From Ramlibacter montanisoli (GTDB taxonomy: Bacteria > Pseudomonadota > Gammaproteobacteria > Burkholderiales > Burkholderiaceae_C): 64,000 bases of DNA. The DNA is taken from positions 3,410,001 through 3,474,000 of the forward strand of contig NZ_JABFCS010000001.1 of assembly GCF_013087525.1 (NCBI RefSeq), in the 5' to 3' direction. The position numbers were made by a program, and so were the translations under genes. The notes beneath the pieces are model-generated. The model had not been told where the DNA came from, did not search any database, and saw only the letters and a list, made by a program, of their open reading frames with translations. Shown here piece after piece: positions 9,213-21,048 of this stretch (position 1 is its first letter; each line of letters begins with the position of its first letter).

Positions 9213-9236
9213 GAAGGGGCGCTGCTGCGCCCCTTC
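9213..9236 (-). terminator. Terminator after the Bug receptor gene
   Basis: GAAGGGGCGC and GCGCCCCTTC make a perfect 10-bp stem with a four-base loop, 27 bases past the receptor stop codon. On the minus strand it is followed by TTCGTTT. Confidence 0.7.
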
Positions 9237-9263
9237 CGATGGACCGTGGAGGACCTTGCGCGG

Positions 9264-10222
9264 CTACTCGATGCGCGCGCCCGAGGCCTTCACCAGCACG
9301 CCCGCCGCGTCGTAGTCGGCGCGCAGCAGCTTTTCTGGAATTCGTCGGACGACATCGTGCCGGCCTCCACGCCCAGGGTCGCCAGGCGCTGCTGCACGGC
9401 CGGCTCCTGCAGCACCTTGTTGATGGCCGCGTTCAGCCGCTCGACCTCCGCCTTCGGCATGGTCGAGGGCGCCAGCACGCCGATCCAGGAGTCGAACTTG
9501 TAGGAGGGCACGCCGGCCTCCGCGACCGTCGGCAGTTCCGGCATGAACTTCGAGCGCTGCGTGCCGGTGTAGGCCAGGATGCGGATGCGCGGGTCCTGCT
9601 TGAAGCCGGCGACGCCGATCAGCGAGGAGGTGACGCCCTGCACGCGGCCGGCCAGCACTTCGTTCACCGCGTCGCCGGTGGACTTCATCGGCACGTGCTG
9701 CATCTCCACGCCCGCCCGGGCCAGGAAGTAGGCCATGCCCAGGTGGGTCGCGCTGCCGTTGCCGGCGGAGGCGTAGTTGAACTCGCGCGGCTTGCTTTTC
9801 AGCAGCCTGACGTACTCGGCCAGGTTGTTCACGCCCAGGTTGCCGGGCGCGGCGATCACGTAGCCGGAGTTGCCGATGTAGGCGACGCCGGTGAAGTCCT
9901 TGACCGGGTCGTAGCCCAGCTTGCTGTACAGGTGGCCAGCCAGCGTGTGGCTGGCGGCGGCGAGCACCAGCGTGTTGTTGTCGGTCGCCTTCGCCACCGC
10001 GCCGGTGCCGACGGTGCCGCCGGCGCCGGGCCGGTTCTCCACCACCACCGAGGCGCCCAGCGCCTGCCCGAGTTCGGCGTTGAAGGTGCGGGCGATCGTG
10101 TCCTGCACCGCGCCGGGGCCGAAGGGCACCACGATCTTGATCACGCGCTGCGCGAGCGCCGGGGAAGCCGCGCCGGCGGCCAGGAGCAGCGCGACGGCGG
10201 CGCTGCGGAAACGGATCTGCAT
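9264..10222 (-). CDS. Bug-family (TctC-like) periplasmic substrate-binding protein, frameshifted at the C-terminus
   Basis: A receptor of about 319 residues with a signal peptide (MQIRFRSAAVALLLAAG...ALAQ). The tripartite-tricarboxylate-transporter receptor signature is clear: IKIVVPFGPGAVQDTIAR, VVVENRPGAGGTVGTGAVAKA, and MQHVPMKSTGDAVNEVLAGRVQ. It starts at 10222 behind AGGAG. An A lost from the A-run at 9331-9334 throws the last 25 codons out of frame; adding it back gives EFQKKLLRADYDAAGVLVK and a stop at 9264. It lies 11 bases after the amidohydrolase gene, so the pair probably binds and cleaves a related amide, but the ligand is unknown. Confidence 0.88.
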
Positions 10223-10233
10223 GGACACTCCTG

Positions 10234-11431
10234 TCAGTCTTGGGCCAGCCACTTCTGCGCGAGCCGCACGAAGTAGCTCGCACCGATGGGGATGATCTCG
10301 TCGTTGAAGTCGAACGAGGTGTTGTGGATGATGCAAGGACCGGGCCCGTGGTCCGCCAGGCGGTGGCCGCCGTCCCCGTTGCCGATGAAGGCGTAGCAGC
10401 CGGGACGGGCGCGCAGCATGTGGGCGAAGTCCTCCGCGCCCATGACGGCGGGGTAGTTCTCGTCCACCCGCTCGCTGCCCACCACCTCGCGCATCACCTG
10501 CGCCGCGAAGCGCGCTTCGCGCTCATGGTTCACCACCGGCGGCGAGGCCCGGCGGAACGTGACCTCGGCCCGGCAGCCATGCGCGGCGGCGATGCCTTCG
10601 GCGATGCGCCGCAGCCCGTTCTCGATGGCATCGGTCGCATCCTCCGAGAAGGTGCGCACCGTGCCGCCGACCCAGGCCTCGTCCGGGATCACGTTCGGCG
10701 CACCCGAGCCCTGGATCTGCGTCACGGCCAGCAGCGCGCGCTCGGTGGAGGCGATCACGCGGGGCACCAGCGTCTGCAGCTGCTGGCCCAGGTCGATCAC
10801 GGCTCCGACCGGGTCGATGCCGGTGTGCGGCATGGAGGCATGGGTGCCGCGCCCGTGCATGGTCACGCGCCAGGTGTTGCTGGACGCCATCAGCGCGCCG
10901 TGGTTCACCGCGAAGTTGCCGACCTCGCCGATCGCGAAGTTGTGCAGCGCGAACACCGCCTCGCAGGGGAAGCGCTCGAACAGGCCGTCCTGGATCATCT
11001 TTCAGCGCGCCGGCCTTGCCCATCTCCTCGGCCGGCTGGAAGATGAAGTGCACGGTGCCGGCGAAGTCGCGCGCCTGCGCCAGGTGCCAGGCGGCCGCCA
11101 GCAGCATGGTGGTGTGGCCGTCGTGGCCGCAGGCGTGCATGCGGCCGTCGTGCTGCGACCGGTGCGCGAACTTGTTCTCTTCCTGCAGCGGCAGCGCGTC
11201 GAGGTCGGCGCGCAGGCCGATGGTGCGGCTGCCGGCCTTGGCGCCGCGCAGGACGCCGACCACGCCGGTGCCGGCGATGCCGGTGTGCACCTCGATGCCC
11301 CACTCGCGCAGCAGGTCGGCCACCATCTTCGAGGTGCGGTGCTCCTCGAAGCCGAGCTCGGGATGGGCGTGGATGTCGCGGCGCAGGGCCACGAAGCGGG
11401 AAATGTCGGCGAAGCTGTCGACGAGGTTCAC
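10234..11431 (-). CDS. M20 family amidohydrolase (hippurate hydrolase-like), frameshifted
   Basis: A metal-dependent amidohydrolase of about 398 residues. The first part has RRDIHAHPELGFEEHRTS, GLRADLDALPLQE and MHACGHDGHTTMLLAAA (metal ligands), and FIFQPAEE (catalytic glutamate). The second frame continues LFERFPCEAVFALHN...RGTHASMPHTGIDPV and MGAEDFAHML. The frames join if one A of the A-run at 11000-11002 is removed (GALKMIQDGLF). The GTG at 11431 is chosen because GGAGG stands 5 bases upstream and the protein then begins VNLVDSFADISRFVALRRDIH. Related enzymes hydrolyse N-acyl amino acids. It is followed by a Bug receptor. Confidence 0.88.
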
Positions 11432-11469
11432 GGGGTCCTCCGGGGATGGAGGCGCAGTATAGGGAGGAA

Positions 11470-12840
11470 CTAGAAGGGTAGCTTGGGCACCCCGCCTTTG
11501 CCCCACCCATGCGGCGCATCATCTTCATCAGCCCGCCGCCCTTCATCTTCTTCATCATCTGCTGCATCTGCTCGAATTCGTTGAGCAGGCGGTTGACTTC
11601 CTGCACCTGCACGCCGGCGCCGGCGGCGATGCGGCGCTTGCGGGTGGCCTTGATGATGTCGGGCTTGCGGCGCTCCAGCGCCGTCATGCTGCAGATGATG
11701 CCTTCCTTGCGGCGCACGTCGCGCTCCGCCTTGGCCATGTCCACCTGGCCGGCCTTGGCCTGCACCTGGGCCGGCATCTTGTCCATCAGGGTGGACAGGC
11801 CGCCCATGCTCTTCATCTGCTGCAGCTGGGCCAGGAAGTCGTTGAGGTCGAAGCCCTCGCCGCTCTTCATCTTGGCGGCCAGCTTCTGCGCCGACTCCAT
11901 GTCGACGCCGGCCTGCACCTGCTCCACCAGGGCGACGATGTCGCCCATGCCCAGGATGCGGCCGGCGTGGCGTTCGGCGTCGAACACCTCCAGGCCGTCG
12001 ATCTTCTCGCTGACGCCGGCGAACTTGATCGGCGCGCCGGTGACCTGCCGCACCGACAGCGCGGCGCCGCCGCGCGAGTCGCCATCCAGCTTGGTCAGGA
12101 TGATGCCGGTCAGGGGCAGCGCTTCCTTGAAGGCCTTGGCGGTGTTGACCGCGTCCTGGCCCTGCATGGCATCGACCACGAACAGCGTCTCCACCGGGTT
12201 GAGCGCGCCGTGCAGCTCCTTGATCTCGCGCATCATCGCCTCGTCGATCGCCAGGCGGCCGGCGGTGTCGACCAGCAGCACGTCGAAATACTGCTTGCGG
12301 GCGAAATCGAGCGCGGCGCGGGCGATGTCCACCGGCTTCTGGTCGGGCGAGCTGGGGAACCATTCGGCGCCGGCCTGCCTGGTCACGGTCTTGAGCTGCT
12401 CGATGGCCGCCGGCCGGTACACGTCGCCGGAGACGGTCAGAACCTTCTTCTTGCGCTTCTCGATCAGGTGCTTGGCCAGCTTGGCGGTGGTGGTGGTCTT
12501 TGCCGGCGCCCTGCAGGCCCGCCATCAGGATCACTGCCGGCGGCTGGGCGGCCAGGTTGATGTCGCTCACCCCCGCGCCCATGGTGGCCACGAGTTCGCG
12601 GTTGACGATGCCCACCAGGGCCTGGCCGGGATTGAGGGAGCCCGCCACTTCCTGGCCGAGCGCCTTTTCCTTCACGCGGGCGATGAAGTCCCGCACCACC
12701 GGCAGGGCGACGTCCGCCTCCAGCAGGGCCATGCGCACCTCGCGCAGCATCTCCTGCACGTTGTCTTCGGTGATGCGCGCCTGGCCGCGCATCTGCTTGA
12801 CCAGCCGGGAAAGTTTGTCGGAGAGGGCGGAGGTGGCCAT
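11470..12840 (-). CDS. ffh: Signal recognition particle protein Ffh, two frameshifts
   Basis: The GTPase that targets nascent inner-membrane proteins with 4.5S RNA to FtsY, about 456 residues. Order: helical N domain (LSDKLSRLVKQMRG), G domain with GLQGAGK-TTT P-loop, DTAGRLAID and TKLDGDSRGGAA, then the methionine-rich M domain (MQQMMKKMKGGGLMKMMRRMGG). An extra A at 12499-12501 breaks the P-loop (AAG read as AAAG), and one G is missing from the run at 11501-11504 near the C-terminus (restores GKGGVPKLPF). Because ffh is essential, these are strong evidence of sequencing error rather than mutation. Confidence 0.95.
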   Translation of the reverse strand: MATSALSDKLSRLVKQMRGQARITEDNVQEMLREVRMALLEADVALPVVRDFIARVKEKALGQEVAGSLNPGQALVGIVNRELVATMGAGVSDINLAAQPPAVILMAGLQGAGKDHHHRQAGQAPDREAQEEGSDRLRRRVPAGGHRAAQDRDQAGRRRMVPQLARPEAGGHRPRRARFRPQAVFRRAAGRHRRPPGDRRGDDARDQGAARRAQPGGDAVRGRCHAGPGRGQHRQGLQGSAAPDRHHPDQAGWRLARRRRAVGAAGHRRADQVRRRQREDRRPGGVRRRTPRRPHPGHGRHRRPGGAGAGRRRHGVGAEAGRQDEERRGLRPQRLPGPAAADEEHGRPVHPDGQDAGPGAGQGRPGGHGQGGARRAPQGRHHLQHDGAGAPQARHHQGHPQAPHRRRRRRAGAGSQPPAQRIRADAADDEEDEGRRADEDDAPHGWGKGGVPKLPF

Positions 12841-12914
12841 GGGGAGTGGGGGTTGCGCCACACGGTCGGCGCGGGCGGAAGAGCCCGCAAGGGGGCCGGG
12901 CTTAAACTCGTCGC

Positions 12915-13709
12915 ATGATTTTATCCAGTGCGTCCCCGGCCGGTGTGGTGCTCACCCTGGCAGCGGCGGCGGCCTACGCCCTGCCGGCCGCCGGTGCCGC
13001 GCGGCTGAGCGAGCAGGCCGCGCGCCGCGGGCTTCTCGCCGCCTGGCTGCTGCATGCGGCCACGCTGGTCTGGGGCCTGTTCGGCGATACGCCGCGCTTC
13101 GGCTTCGCGCCGGCCCTGTCGGTCACGGCCTGGCTGGTGCTGACCGTCTACGCCGTCGAACGCCAGATGTTCCCGCAGCTGCGCGCGCGTTGGGCGCTGG
13201 CGGGCCTGGGCGCCGCCGCGGTGGTGCTGGCGCTGGTCTTTCCCGGCACGCCGCTGCACGTGGCGTCCTCGCCCTGGCTGCCGCTGCACTGGGCGCTGGG
13301 CGTGGCCGCCTATGGCCTGTTCGCCGCCGCCGCCGTGCATGCCTGGCTGCTGCAGCGGGTGGAACACAGCATGCGCAACGCGGCCGAGCCCCAGGCGGGA
13401 ATGCCCCTGCTGACGCTGGAGCGCCTGACCTTCCGCTTCGCCGCCGCCGGCTTCGTGCTGCTCTCGGCGACGCTGGTGGCCGGTATCTTCTTTTCCGAGA
13501 TCCTGTACGGGCGCGCCTGGCGCTGGGACCACAAGACCGTGTTCTCGGTGATGTCCTGGGTCGCGTTCGCCGCGCTGCTGCTCGGTCGCATGCGCTTCGG
13601 CCTGCGCGGGCGGCGTGCGGTGAACGTCATCTACGTCGGCTCGCTGCTGCTGCTGCTGGCCTACGTGGGCTCCCGCTTCGTGCTCGAAGTGGTGCTGGGG
13701 CGGACCTGA
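12915..13709 (+). CDS. CcsA/YpjD-like inner-membrane cytochrome c assembly protein
   Basis: A 264-residue protein with about eight hydrophobic helices. It belongs to the CcsA/HemX-like family: the WxWDHKT region (GRAWRWDHKTVFSVMSWVAF) and the conserved LHWALGVAAYGLFAAAAVHAWLL helix with a histidine suggest haem handling. In burkholderial genomes this gene usually sits between ffh and pilS, as here. It is divergent from ffh and overlaps the next small gene by one base. The precise role (haem export or assembly) is not proven for this subfamily. Confidence 0.85.
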   Translation: MILSSASPAGVVLTLAAAAAYALPAAGAARLSEQAARRGLLAAWLLHAATLVWGLFGDTPRFGFAPALSVTAWLVLTVYAVERQMFPQLRARWALAGLGAAAVVLALVFPGTPLHVASSPWLPLHWALGVAAYGLFAAAAVHAWLLQRVEHSMRNAAEPQAGMPLLTLERLTFRFAAAGFVLLSATLVAGIFFSEILYGRAWRWDHKTVFSVMSWVAFAALLLGRMRFGLRGRRAVNVIYVGSLLLLLAYVGSRFVLEVVLGRT

Positions 13710-13936
13710 TGAAATACCTGGTCCTGCTCGCCGTCCTGGTGATCGCGTACATGGTGTGGCGCAACGCGCGGCTCGAACGCAAGGATGACGCGCGCCGCCC
13801 GCCCGCGCCGGGCACCCCGCAGGAGATGGTGAGCTGCCCGGTCTGCGGCCTGCACCTGCCCAAGCCGGATGCGGTGCGCGGTGCCGACGGCCTGTTCTAC
13901 TGCAGCCAGGAACACCGGCTCACTGCCGGCGGCTGA
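13709..13936 (+). CDS. PP0621-family small membrane protein with CxxC
   Basis: A 75-residue protein: one N-terminal membrane helix (MKYLVLLAVLVIAYMVWRN), a basic linker, then a small treble-clef-like zinc site (MVSCPVCGLHLP ... LFYCSQEHR) with three cysteines and a histidine. Its ATG shares the A of the preceding TGA, so translation is coupled. It is commonly found directly before pilS; the function is unknown. Confidence 0.85.
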   Translation: MKYLVLLAVLVIAYMVWRNARLERKDDARRPPAPGTPQEMVSCPVCGLHLPKPDAVRGADGLFYCSQEHRLTAGG

Positions 13937-13943
13937 AGCCCCC

Positions 13944-15667
13944 ATGGCGCACAGCTCCTCCCCGCATCCCAGCTGGAGCCATTCGACCTGGACCTGGGAG
14001 CCGCCGGTGCCGCCGCCGCCGCCGTCCGGGAGCTCTCCCTTCCACCGCCTGTGGCTGGGCTTCATGGTGGCGCGCGTCTGCATCGCCGTCGTGCTGCTGC
14101 TGCTGCTCGGCACGATGATGGCGCTGGATCTGGCGCCGGTGAATTTCTGGCAGCTCGGACTGTGCGGCACCTACCTGGCCGCCGTGCTGGCGGTCAGCCT
14201 GCTCACGCGCCCGACGCCGCCGGGCCGCAGCTTCGACGCGCAGTGGGTGTCCACCATCGGCATCGACCTGCTGACGTTCTCGACGCTGCACTTCCTGCAG
14301 ACCGCGGGCCTGAACTACTCGCCCCTGTTCGCGCTGCCGGTGCTCACGGCGTCGGTGCTCGGCTCGGGCCTGCTGGCGCTGGGCACGGCCGCCGGCGTGA
14401 CGCTGCTGCTGCTGGTGGACGCCTGGCTGGAGGGCCTGGCGCTGGCCGACCACACGGCGCGCACGGTGCAGGCGGGCCTGACCGGCGGCGGCTACTTCTT
14501 CGTCGCGGTGCTGGCCAACCAGCTCGCCGTGCGGCTGGAGCGCGAGGAGCAGGCGGCGCGGCGCAGCCTGTCGGCCGCCCGCACGCAGGCGCACGTCAAC
14601 GAGGTGGTGATCGACACGCTCACCGACGGCCTGCTGGTGGTCGGCGCGGACTGGCGCATCCACGCCGCCAATCCTTCGGCGCGGCAGCTGCTGGGATGGC
14701 AGGCCCGCGAGGCGCCGGCCTCGCTGGCGCTGGTGTCGCGCCCCGGCTGGAAGCCGCTGGCGGCGCTGGCGCAGCGCACCTTCTACAGCGGCGCGGCGCA
14801 AAGCGCCGAGATCGCGGTGGACCTTGCTCCCGGCGAGCGCCTGCACCTGCGCGTGCGCACGCGCCTCACGCCGCCGCAGGATCCCTACAGCGAGACCCTG
14901 TGCGTGATGTTCCTGCAGGACCTGCGGGAAGCGGAGGCGCAGCTGCGCACCGAAAAGCTGGCCGCCATGGGCCGCATGTCGGCCGCCGTGGCGCACGAGA
15001 TCCGCAATCCGCTGGCCGCCATCACGCAGGCCAACAGCCTGCTGGCGGAGGAACTGGCGGAGCCGGGCCAGCAGCAGCTCGCCGCGCTGGTGGGCAAGAA
15101 CACGCAGCGCCTGTCGCAGATCGTCGAGGAGATCCTCAACCTGGTGCGGGTGCAGTCGCCCAGCACCGACTGGCTGGACCTGGACCAGGTGGTGCAGGGC
15201 CAGGTGAGCGACTGGCAGCGCCACACCGCCGGCAGCAACCGCGTGGAGCTGCGCCTGGGCTCGAGCCCCGCATGGGCGGCCTTCGACGGCGAGCACCTGC
15301 GGCGCATCCTGGTCAACCTCCTGGACAACGCGCTGCGCTATGCATCGGACACGCCGGCGGCGATCGTCGTGGCGACCGACGTGCACGGCTCCCAGGCGCG
15401 GCTGCACGTGTGGAGCGACGGCGGGCCGCTGGACCCCAGCGTGCAGCGCCACCTGTTCGAGCCCTTCTTTTCCTCCGAGAGCCGCTCCAGCGGCCTGGGG
15501 CTGTACATCTGCCGGGAGTTGTGCGACCGCCACGGTGCGCGCATTGCCTATTCCCGCGAGCTGGCCGTGGACGGCAGCGCCCGCGAAGGCAACAACTTCA
15601 CGGTCAGCTTCCGCACGCGGACCGCGGTGGTGCCAGGCGGCGCCCCCTTTGACACAATACGCGCCTG

Positions 15668-15668
<1 letters not shown>
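13944..15668 (+). CDS. pilS: Sensor histidine kinase PilS
   Basis: The membrane sensor that controls type IV pilin transcription with PilR. The 574-residue protein has an N-terminal six-helix membrane domain (about 30-190), a PAS-like region (about 225-330, VIDTLTDGLLVVGADWRIHAANPSAR), the H-box AAVAHEIRNPLAAITQA and the ATPase motifs ILVNLLDNALRYA and SGLGLYICRELCDRHG. The start at 13944 (MAHSSSPHPSW) is preferred over an upstream in-frame ATG that would overlap the previous gene. The stop overlaps the pilR start by one base. In Pseudomonas the membrane domain senses pilin itself. Confidence 0.93.
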
Positions 15669-17114
<1,446 letters not shown>

Positions 17115-17134
<20 letters not shown>

Positions 17135-17720
17135 GCCGCCCCCTGCGCCCGACCCGCTCTGGCAGCAGGGCTGGTACCGCTTCGCGCACCGCGTCGATTC
17201 GCCGAACTTCGGGCCGCGTCCCAAGGGGTCCAGCATCGACCTGGTGGTGGTGCACTCGATCAGCCTGCCGCCCGGCGTGTACGGCGGCGACGAGGTGCGG
17301 CAGCTTTTCACGAACACGCTGGATTGGGACGCACACCCCTACTTCCAGCAGATCCGCGGCATGCAGGTGTCGGCGCACTTCTTCATCCGCCGCGACGGCG
17401 CGCTGCTGCAGTTCGTGAGCTGCGACGAGCGCGCCTGGCACGCGGGCGGCTCCAGCTGGCGCGGCCGCGACAACTGCAACGACGACTCGGTGGGCATCGA
17501 GCTGGAAGGCCTGGAGGGCGAGACCTTCGAATCCGCGCAATACGACACGCTTTCGGCGGTCTGTTCGGCCCTCGCGCAGCACTACCCGATCCGCCACATC
17601 GCCGGCCACGAGCACATCGCGCCGGAGCGCAAGAAAGACCCCGGTCCCGGCTTCGAGTGGGCGTTGCTGCAGCGCGAACTCGGGTGGCCGGACAGCTGGT
17701 TTCCCGCTGCGGGTTGCTAG
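17115..17720 (+). CDS. ampD: 1,6-anhydro-N-acetylmuramyl-L-alanine amidase AmpD
   Basis: A 201-residue cytosolic zinc amidase of peptidoglycan recycling; it removes the stem peptide from anhydromuropeptides and thereby keeps ampC-type induction low. The amidase_2 motifs are present: DLVVVHSISLPPG (first zinc histidine), VSAHFFIRRDGALLQFV, WHAGGSSWRGRDNCND and IAGHEHIAPERKKDPGPGFEW (second histidine and aspartate). Length is near the 180-190 of the E. coli enzyme. It overlaps the end of pilR. Confidence 0.95.
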
Positions 17721-17804
17721 CCGGCAACGCATCCGCCGCGAAGCCCTCCGCGCCTTGGCGCCGTGCGCGCGAGGCTGCGCGCGCATCACAGGCGCTCCAC
17801 AACG

Positions 17805-17813
17805 TTGTCCACA
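17805..17813 (+). promoter_or_regulatory. DnaA-box-like site upstream of nrdA
   Basis: TTGTCCACA differs from the DnaA consensus TTATCCACA at one position. It lies 52 bases upstream of the nrdA -35 box; E. coli nrdAB is known to carry DnaA boxes. A single site could be chance. Confidence 0.4.
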
Positions 17814-17840
17814 GGTGGTGCACCGCTTTCTCCGCGTCAA

Positions 17841-17887
17841 CCACTACATCTAGTGCTTGAAAGGCTTCCGGACACTAGATATAGTGC
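17841..17887 (+). promoter_or_regulatory. Paired NrdR boxes of the nrdAB promoter
   Basis: Two 16-base palindromes, CCACTACATCTAGTGC (17841-17856) and ACACTAGATATAGTGC (17872-17887), match the NrdR consensus acaCwAtATaTwGtgt. Their starts are 31 bases apart, the spacing typical of NrdR sites. Box 1 abuts the -35 hexamer and box 2 covers the -10 hexamer, so bound NrdR would block RNA polymerase when dATP is high. nrdR itself is not in the window. Confidence 0.92.
17857..17885 (+). promoter_or_regulatory. Sigma-70 promoter of nrdAB
   Basis: TTGAAA (17857-17862), a 17-base spacer, and TATAGT (17880-17885). It is interleaved with the two NrdR boxes. Confidence 0.85.
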
Positions 17888-17951
17888 CCCGCACGACTGG
17901 GGCCTGATGTCCTTGCCCCAGGTCAAGAACAACTGCAGACGAGGAAGAAGC

Positions 17952-20895
17952 ATGCACACAGCCCTGGGCTCCACCACCGTCCCGCCCGCCGGCACCGTCG
18001 GCGCCACCCCCTCGCGGCTGCCGGCCGCGCCTCCCCCACCCCCTCGCGAACTACCAGATCATCCGCCGCAACGGCGCCGTCGTCCCGTTCGAACCGGACA
18101 AGATCGCCATCGCCATGATGAAGGCCTTCCTGGCGGTGCACGGCACCCAGGGCGCGGCCTCGGCCAGCGTGCGCGAGACGGTGGACGTGCTGACCCAGGC
18201 CGTGGTGCGCGGCCTGATGCGCTCGCGCCCGGGCGGCGGCACCTTCCACATCGAGGACGTGCAGGACCAGGTGGAACTGGGCCTGATGCGCGGCGGCCAC
18301 CACGACATCGCCCGCGCCTACGTGCTCTATCGCGACCGCCGCGCGCAGGAGCGCGCCAAGCAGCAGCAGGACCAGGCCCCCGCCGCGCCGCAGTTCCACG
18401 TGCTGGACCGCGGCCAGCGCGTGCCGCTGGACACGGCCAACCTGCGCTCGCTGATCGCCGCCGCCTGCGAGGGCCTGGGCGAGGACGTCAAGCCCGAGCC
18501 GATCTACGCCGAGACCCAGCGCAACCTGTACGACGGCGTGCCGCTGGACGAGGTCTACAAGGCCTCCATCCTGGCCGCCCGCACGCTGATCGAGAAGGAA
18601 CCCGACTACACGTTCGTCACCGCCCGCCTGCTGCTGCACACGATCTTCCGCGAAGTGGTGGGCGGCGAGGTGCCGCACGCCGAGCGTGCCGCCGCCTACG
18701 CCGACAACTTCCCCCTCTTCATCAAGAAGGGCGTGGAAAACGAGCTGCTGGACGAGAAGCTGCTGCAGTACGACCTCAAGCGCCTGGGCGCCGCCCTCAA
18801 GCCGGACCGCGACCTGAAGTTCGACTACCTGGGCCTGCAGACCCTGTACGACCGCTACTTCCTGCACGTGCGCAAGACGCGCATCGAGCTGCCCCAGTCC
18901 TTCTTCATGCGCGTGGCCATGGGCCTGTCGCTCAACGAGATCGACCGCGAGGCGCGCGCCATCGAGTTCTACGAGGTGCTCTCCAGCTTCGACTTCATGT
19001 CCTCCACGCCGACGCTGTTCAATGCCGGCTCCCTGCGATCGCAGCTGTCCTCCTGCTACCTCACCACGGTGCCGGACGACCTGGACGGCATCTACGAGTC
19101 GATCAAGGAAAACGCCCTGCTGTCCAAGTTCGCGGGCGGCCTGGGCAACGACTGGACCCGCGTGCGGGCGCTGGGCTCCCACATCAAGGGCACCAACGGC
19201 GAATCGCAGGGCGTCGTTCCCTTCCTCAAGGTGGTGAACGACACCGCCGTGGCCGTGAACCAGGGCGGCAAGCGCAAGGGCGCCGTCTGCGCCTACATGG
19301 AGTCCTGGCACCTGGACGTGGAGGAGTTCCTGGAGCTGCGCAAGAACACCGGCGACGACCGCCGCCGCACCCACGACATGAACACGGCCAACTGGATCCC
19401 GGACCTGTTCATGCGCCGCGTCATGGAAAAGGGCGACTGGACGCTGTTCTCGCCCTCCTCCGTGCCCGACCTGCACGACAAGTTCGGCGCCGACTTCGAG
19501 AAGGCCTACGTTGCCTACGAGGAAAAGGCCAGGCGCGGCGAGATCAAGCCGAGCAAGACGATCCCGGCCAACGACCTGTGGCGCAAGATGCTCTCGATGC
19601 TGTTCGAGACCGGCCATCCCTGGATCACCTTCAAGGACGCCTGCAACGTGCGCTCGCCCCAGCAGCACGCCGGCGTGGTGCACTCGTCCAACCTGTGCAC
19701 CGAGATCACCCTGAACACCTCGGACACCGAGACGGCCGTCTGCAACCTGGGTTCGGTGAACCTGCTGCAGCACCTGAAGGACGGCAAGGTCGACCAGGAG
19801 AAGCTGAAGCGGACGATCACGACCGCGATGCGGATGCTCGACAACGTGATCGACATCAACTACTACGCCGTCAAGAAGGCGCGCGACTCCAACATGCGCC
19901 ACCGCCCGGTCGGCCTGGGCGTCATGGGCTTCCAGGACGCGCTGTACGAGCTGCGCATCCCCTACGCCAGCAAGGAGGCCATCCAGTTCGCCGACGAGTC
20001 GATGGAAGCGGTCTGCTACCACGCCTACTGGGCGTCCACCGAGCTGGCGCGCGAGCGCGGCAAGTACTCCAGCTACAAGGGTTCGCTGTGGGACCAGGGC
20101 GTGCTGCCGCTGGACACCCTGAACCTGCTGTCCGACGCCCGCGGCGAGCAGTACGTGGACGTCGACCGCTCCGCCACCCTGGACTGGGACGCCCTGCGCA
20201 GGAAGATCGCGGCCGACGGCATGCGCAACAGCAACTGCGTGGCGATCGCGCCGACGGCGACCATCTCCAACATCATCGGCGTGGACGCCTCGATCGAGCC
20301 CTGCTTCGGCAACCTGTCGGTCAAGTCCAACCTGTCGGGCGAGTTCACGGTGATCAACCACTACCTGGTGCGCGACCTGAAGCGCCTGGGCCTGTGGGAC
20401 GACGTGATGGTCATGGACCTGAAGCACTTCGACGGCTCGCTGCGGCCGATCGACCGGGTGCCGCAGGAAGTCAAGGCGCTCTACGCCACCGCCTTCGAGG
20501 TGGAGCCGGTGTGGCTGGTGGAAGCCGCCGCGCGCCGCCAGAAGTGGATCGACCAGGCGCAGTCGCTCAACATCTACATGGCGGGCGCCTCCGGCAAGAA
20601 GCTGGACGAGACCTACAAGCTCGCCTGGCTGCGCGGCCTGAAGACCACCTACTACCTGCGCACCACCAGCGCGACGCAGGCCGAGAAGTCCACGGTGCAG
20701 TCCGGCCGGCTGAATGCGGTGAGCAACGGGAACGGGAGCGGCATGCACGCGGAAAGCGCGCACAGCGGCCAGGGCGCGATGAGCGCGATGGAAGCTGCGG
20801 CGGCGGCCGCGCGCGCGCAGATCGAAGCGGCGGCGCCGGCCACCGACATCAAGTTCTGCGGCGTCGACGACCCGACCTGCGAAGCGTGCCAGTGA
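17952..20895 (+). CDS. nrdA: Class Ia ribonucleoside-diphosphate reductase, alpha subunit NrdA; one frameshift
   Basis: The large catalytic subunit that reduces ribonucleoside diphosphates, about 980 residues. An N-terminal ATP-cone (IIRRNGAVVPFEPDKIAIAMMKAFLA) provides dATP feedback. The catalytic barrel has SSCYLTTV (first redox cysteine), SNLCTEITLN (thiyl cysteine and glutamate) and ETAVCNLGSVNL (partner cysteine). The mobile C-terminal pair is DDPTCEACQ. The ATG at 17952 follows GAGGAAG. One extra C in the C-run at 18041 separates the first 30 codons from the rest; removing it gives PPLANYQIIRRNG. A CACCCCCTCGCG 12-mer occurs twice here (from 18004 and again from 18037), which may have helped the error. 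The linker between the barrel and the CxxC is unusually Ala/Gly rich. Confidence 0.96.
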
Positions 20896-21002
20896 CGCGC
20901 CGACACGCGCAGCACGAACGAAATGAAAGAGGTATCGGTGTTCTCCGACAGAACGCCGATGCAATCAAGCAACAAAATGCGAGCCGGATGTGAACGGACA
21001 CT

Positions 21003-21030
21003 TTGATTTGCACATCCGCGCTCGCATAAT
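21003..21030 (+). promoter_or_regulatory. Possible separate promoter of nrdB
   Basis: TTGATT (21003-21008), a 16-base spacer and CATAAT (21025-21030) lie in the 153-base gap between nrdA and nrdB. No NrdR box is seen there. Confidence 0.5.
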
Positions 21031-21048
21031 CCGAGCACTGGAACACCT

